Assembly (NCBI GenBank): GCA_963675625.1
Contig: OY776497.1
Location: 806,001-870,000 of the forward strand
Source of the DNA: F22 sp963675625
GTDB taxonomy: Bacteria; Bacteroidota; Bacteroidia; Bacteroidales; Bacteroidaceae
DNA: 64,000 nt
Direction: 5' to 3'
The translations under genes and the position numbers were made by a program. How positions within the stretch are numbered: the first letter of the stretch is position 1; each line of letters begins with the position of its first letter. Positions 60,976-64,000 of this stretch are shown piece by piece. Below the pieces are notes generated by a model. The model ran no database searches. It saw nothing but the letters and a program-made list of their open reading frames with translations, and was not told the DNA's origin.

Positions 60976-62139
60976 TTATTCAACAATTACAGAACGATTC
61001 AAACGACGATTATTGTAGAACATATTGTCCGTCCCCCCCATGAAGGCAACCTTAAGCTTGGATGATTCTATTCCAAACTCATTAACGAGACAATCATAAA
61101 CAGCATGAGCACGTTTCTCTGACAGTTTCATATTCCAAGTTGAATTACCTGTTTCTTTATCTGCATAGCCTGTAATAACATACACCTTATTTGGATCACC
61201 ATCTTTAATCACAGCAGCTAAATGTCCCACATTGGCCCGCATCAAACGACTCATCTTGTATGAATTAAATCTAAAGACAAAAATCGTTGGAATCAATGAT
61301 TTTTCTATAATCACATGTTCTTCTATATTAGGATTACGTTGCAATGTAGCTAGACGGTCTTTTAATTGTTCATTCCTTTCACGAGAGTCTTTAAGTCTAT
61401 CACGCACGTCATCCATTTCGGCACGAGTCACACCTACAATTTCTGGCTTAGCTTTTCCCCACCCCACTGTAGGTAGCTGATAAGTTACGCCAACTGTAGC
61501 TCCAAACAACAAATCAAAACTTTTACCTCCTTCAAGGCCATCAAAACGGTCATTGGTCACCGCAGAACGGAGTTCCAAATTAAAGTCCCATCGATTATTA
61601 ATACGAAAAGTGTTGATTATACCGGCTGTAGCGCACAATTGTGTTTCAGAAGGAGTTTCCCAAGCACTCATCAATCCCAATCCAAAATAAGGGACTACAG
61701 AGTATACCCGATCCGCACGATAGCCTTTGATCATATTTAAGAGGTCTAACATCACATCAGCATGAAAAACGCCGATATCAAAATTTCTTTCATAATTTGT
61801 AGCATCATAAGCCCCTGTCACCCAATACATCTGGGGATCTTCGGTTACAGAAGTAGCAGTCACTCCATAATACCCAAAACGCATACCCACTCCAGGTGTA
61901 ATCCATTTTCCGATATTCAAATCAACAGCGGGATTTATCATATCGACAAAGTCTGCAGTTCCGTAATTTTCTCCTGCAAATATTTGTCCACCAATGCCAG
62001 CACTGATAAACCAATTGTCTCTAAACATATTAGTTTCCACTTTGTACTTGGCATCTTTGTTTTCAACTGTTTGTGCAGACAAGGCAGTAAAGCACCCTAG
62101 AAACACAACAATAAACAACAAATTTCTTTTCATATCCAT
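60976..62139 (-). CDS. OmpA-family outer-membrane protein, upstream copy
   Basis: A 387-residue paralogue of the next gene, with the same order: signal peptide (ending in ALSA), barrel (about 30-225), coiled-coil link (RAEMDDVRDRLKDSRERNEQ) and OmpA domain. The two are clearly alike at the N-terminus and in the OmpA domain and differ most in the barrel loops. It has a complete promoter and a leader of about 118 nt. Confidence 0.9.
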   Translation of the reverse strand: MDMKRNLLFIVVFLGCFTALSAQTVENKDAKYKVETNMFRDNWFISAGIGGQIFAGENYGTADFVDMINPAVDLNIGKWITPGVGMRFGYYGVTATSVTEDPQMYWVTGAYDATNYERNFDIGVFHADVMLDLLNMIKGYRADRVYSVVPYFGLGLMSAWETPSETQLCATAGIINTFRINNRWDFNLELRSAVTNDRFDGLEGGKSFDLLFGATVGVTYQLPTVGWGKAKPEIVGVTRAEMDDVRDRLKDSRERNEQLKDRLATLQRNPNIEEHVIIEKSLIPTIFVFRFNSYKMSRLMRANVGHLAAVIKDGDPNKVYVITGYADKETGNSTWNMKLSEKRAHAVYDCLVNEFGIESSKLKVAFMGGTDNMFYNNRRLNRSVIVE

Positions 62140-62445
62140 ACTAGTTTAAATTAGTAATCTAATGTTATCTCAAAATATAAAAATCCTTCATATACAGTTT
62201 AGCTATTCATTTTCAGCACGAACAAGGTGTATAATCGGACTACATAGACATTATATGGAAACAAATATACACATAAATATATTAGAATCGCAAAAAAAAC
62301 AAAAGAAAAAAATTGTTACAGGGCAAAATAATAGAGTCTATCCAATCCACACATCCTTTATCAACACAATACTTTTTAAATAATTCATCCAATTTTCCAA
62401 GTAAACGATCGATATGTATTTAACTAAAAAAGCACATAAAAAAAA
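62140..62445. other. Gap between dnaX and the OmpA pair
   Basis: About 306 bp. It holds the OmpA promoter (62262-62294) and the long OmpA leader. Between 62300 and 62445 I see no further feature, and no clear terminator for dnaX. Confidence 0.6.
62262..62294 (-). promoter_or_regulatory. Promoter of the two OmpA-family genes
   Basis: On the minus strand TTTG (62294-62291), 21 bp, TATATTTG (62269-62262). Both boxes are exact. Transcription near 62257 gives a leader of about 118 nt. Confidence 0.8.
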
Positions 62446-64000
62446 TTACAGATGTAAATCAAAAAGTCTACGTAAATCTCGTACAGCTTCATTTTTGTCT
62501 ACCATATGATTATACAGTTCAACACCTGATATTTTCTGCTCATGAGACTTGAGTTTTTTTATTGCAAAGCGAATATTAAACAAAGAATTATTCAACTCAC
62601 TACGCATGCGATTTACAATGTATTGGTAAGCTAGATTAGCTTGTTGTAAATCTACATCAGACAACAATTCAACAAGAGCTTCGCGACCGTTCCGCTGTAA
62701 AATAGGACGCCCTTCAAAAACAGCTCGTAAAATTTTATATTGTTCGGGAAGAGTTTCTATAAGTTTATTCCAAACTTTTACAATTCGATCCTCAGAAACG
62801 AATTCATCACCACTACTCTTTCGTTGATCATCTACTCTCTCTATCTTTGAAATAGACTGATTATTAGGATTTACAATTTCTTCTTTGACATTTTCATGCA
62901 CACTCTTATCGTCTGAATCAACTTCTTTTACTTTCGAATAACCATCTACATTAGTTACACTTAAAGACATACGTTTTGTCAATACATTTGACTTTCTAGT
63001 ATACACACTCTGCTCTTCCTGCACCGTGGACAACACATCAACAGATGGGGTTGTTTGATTCGACACAGCCATCGAAATTGGTTTTTCATCTACATGCTTT
63101 TGTACAGTTTGCTCAGAGGAAGGCGAAGTCTCTAACCTATTTTTCCCTGTCACTAATTGGCTAGATTTAGATCCTTGAACACTAGTTTGTTGTACAAATG
63201 TTTTTTTTATTTTTGCAGTAGTTTGATCTAAAGGATCAGGCAACATAGTAGGCTGCATTATCTGACACAATTTAATAATAACCATCTCCACAAGTAGACG
63301 CTTATTATTACTCTCCCTATAATCCAAATCGGCTTGTACACAGATAGCTAACGCACGATACAAGAAGGCCAAATGTGTAGTACATCCCTGATCCACATAT
63401 CGCTGTCTAATTGTAGCTCCGACCTCCAAAAGTTCACCTGTTTTTGAGTCGCCAGCGACCATTAAATTCCGAAAATGTCCAGATAAACCACTAAGAAACA
63501 AACGTCCATCAAACCCATAATTGAGTATTTCATTAATGACAAGCATACTTGAGCGCACATCTCCTGCTAAGAACAAATCAACTAGCCTAAAGTAATACTC
63601 GTAGTCAAGTACATGCAAATTTTCAATAACTTTTGCATAAGTCAAAGCACCTCCTGAATAACTCACTACTTGGTCAAATATAGAAAGTGCGTCACGCATA
63701 CCTCCATCCGCTTTTAAAGCAACTACTTGAAGCGCATCTGACTCATAAGATATGTCTTCGCTTTTAGCGACATATTCCAGATGTGCGACAATATCTTGAA
63801 GAGTGATTCGATTAAAATCATAGATCTGACATCTTGATAAAATAGTGGCTAACAACTTATGTTTTTCTGTAGTTGCTAAAATAAAAACAGCATGAGCAGG
63901 AGGCTCTTCCAATGTTTTTAGAAAAGCATTAAAAGCAGCAGACGAAAGCATATGCACCTCATCAATAATATACACTTTATATTTTCCTAAAGAAGGCATT
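62446..64000 (-). CDS. dnaX: DNA polymerase III subunits gamma/tau, C-terminal part (runs off the window)
   Basis: At least 517 residues of the clamp-loader ATPase. The first visible segment includes YIIDEVHMLSSAAFNAFLKT (Walker B and following) and ATTEKHKLLATILSRCQIYDF (sensor 1 and the arginine finger). The Walker A and zinc-binding segments lie beyond the window. After the AAA+ and collar domains (to about visible residue 250) comes a low-complexity linker rich in Ser, Gln and Val, then a C-terminal domain of about 120 residues, so the long tau form is encoded. No obvious frameshift poly-A site for gamma is visible in this part. Confidence 0.94.
   Translation of the reverse strand, partial: MPSLGKYKVYIIDEVHMLSSAAFNAFLKTLEEPPAHAVFILATTEKHKLLATILSRCQIYDFNRITLQDIVAHLEYVAKSEDISYESDALQVVALKADGGMRDALSIFDQVVSYSGGALTYAKVIENLHVLDYEYYFRLVDLFLAGDVRSSMLVINEILNYGFDGRLFLSGLSGHFRNLMVAGDSKTGELLEVGATIRQRYVDQGCTTHLAFLYRALAICVQADLDYRESNNKRLLVEMVIIKLCQIMQPTMLPDPLDQTTAKIKKTFVQQTSVQGSKSSQLVTGKNRLETSPSSEQTVQKHVDEKPISMAVSNQTTPSVDVLSTVQEEQSVYTRKSNVLTKRMSLSVTNVDGYSKVKEVDSDDKSVHENVKEEIVNPNNQSISKIERVDDQRKSSGDEFVSEDRIVKVWNKLIETLPEQYKILRAVFEGRPILQRNGREALVELLSDVDLQQANLAYQYIVNRMRSELNNSLFNIRFAIKKLKSHEQKISGVELYNHMVDKNEAVRDLRRLFDLHL

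Overview
The window reads as a chromosomal segment from a member of the Bacteroidota, most likely the order Bacteroidales. Three things point there. (1) Many genes are preceded by the phylum-specific promoter, a -33 TTTG about 19-21 bp before a -7 TAnnTTTG, rather than -35/-10 boxes. (2) Several gene neighbourhoods, as I remember them, are typical of Bacteroidales: Nudix regulator-xylB-xylA; alaS / M23 peptidase / merR-rel; parA-parB-DUF5683-mltD; DUF1599-DoxX-tpiA-SPOR; nadK / pdxJ-exbB-exbD-tonB-ispD-recG. (3) Families such as DUF6249, DUF2027-Smr, TRL-like and OmpA-type lipoproteins are present. The DNA is AT-rich. I cannot name the genus.

Layout. 1-2.5 kb: xylose operon on the minus strand (Nudix-type regulator, xylB, start of xylA), with a palindrome in the regulator's leader. 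2.9-7.5 kb: fabD, an FtsB/DivIC-like protein, a small membrane protein, a UvrD/PcrA helicase, and tadA. 7.6-10 kb: an ECF sigma operon (DUF6249 protein, sigma factor, putative anti-sigma factor, HD hydrolase). 10.2-12.1 kb: an RsmF-like rRNA methyltransferase and three identical tRNA-Arg(ACG) genes, the substrates of the TadA enzyme encoded 4 kb away. 12.3-19.6 kb: obg-adk-hpt, a Nudix hydrolase with a DUF2027-Smr protein, then queA and a MATE transporter. 19.6-24 kb: tandem glycine-zipper OmpA lipoproteins, a dihydroorotate dehydrogenase-like enzyme and small lipoproteins. 24-35 kb: alaS, an M23 peptidase, and a long minus-strand operon parA-parB-DUF5683-mltD-rel-merR. 35-39.8 kb: surE-lpxB and clpB.

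The only clearly accessory part is 39.8-42.5 kb, between clpB and a Dna2-like nuclease-helicase. It holds a complete IS3-family element with a four-unit array of its terminal motif at an exact 32-bp period. The element is bounded by 27-bp perfect direct repeats, far longer than IS3 target duplications. Next come a 68-bp perfect palindrome containing three 10-bp palindromes 22 bp apart, a 53-codon gene with its own promoter and terminator, and a putative stand-alone RNA of about 125 nt on the minus strand.

42.6-64 kb returns to core genes: nuclease-helicase, dnaG, SPOR protein, tpiA, DoxX-like, DUF1599, an M23-LysM peptidase, ndk, recG, ispD, a DJ-1 protein, the TonB-ExbB-ExbD energy system, pdxJ, nadK, two OmpA-family porin-like proteins, and the 3' part of dnaX.

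Several default longest-ORF starts are wrong because they lie upstream of the promoter or on a TTG/GTG codon: pcrA, tadA, the 26.8-kb peptidase, surE, obg, tpiA, the SPOR protein and the 53-codon gene. Corrected starts are given. In two genes (tadA, dnaG) the promoter sits so close to the ATG that the mRNA should be leaderless or nearly so.
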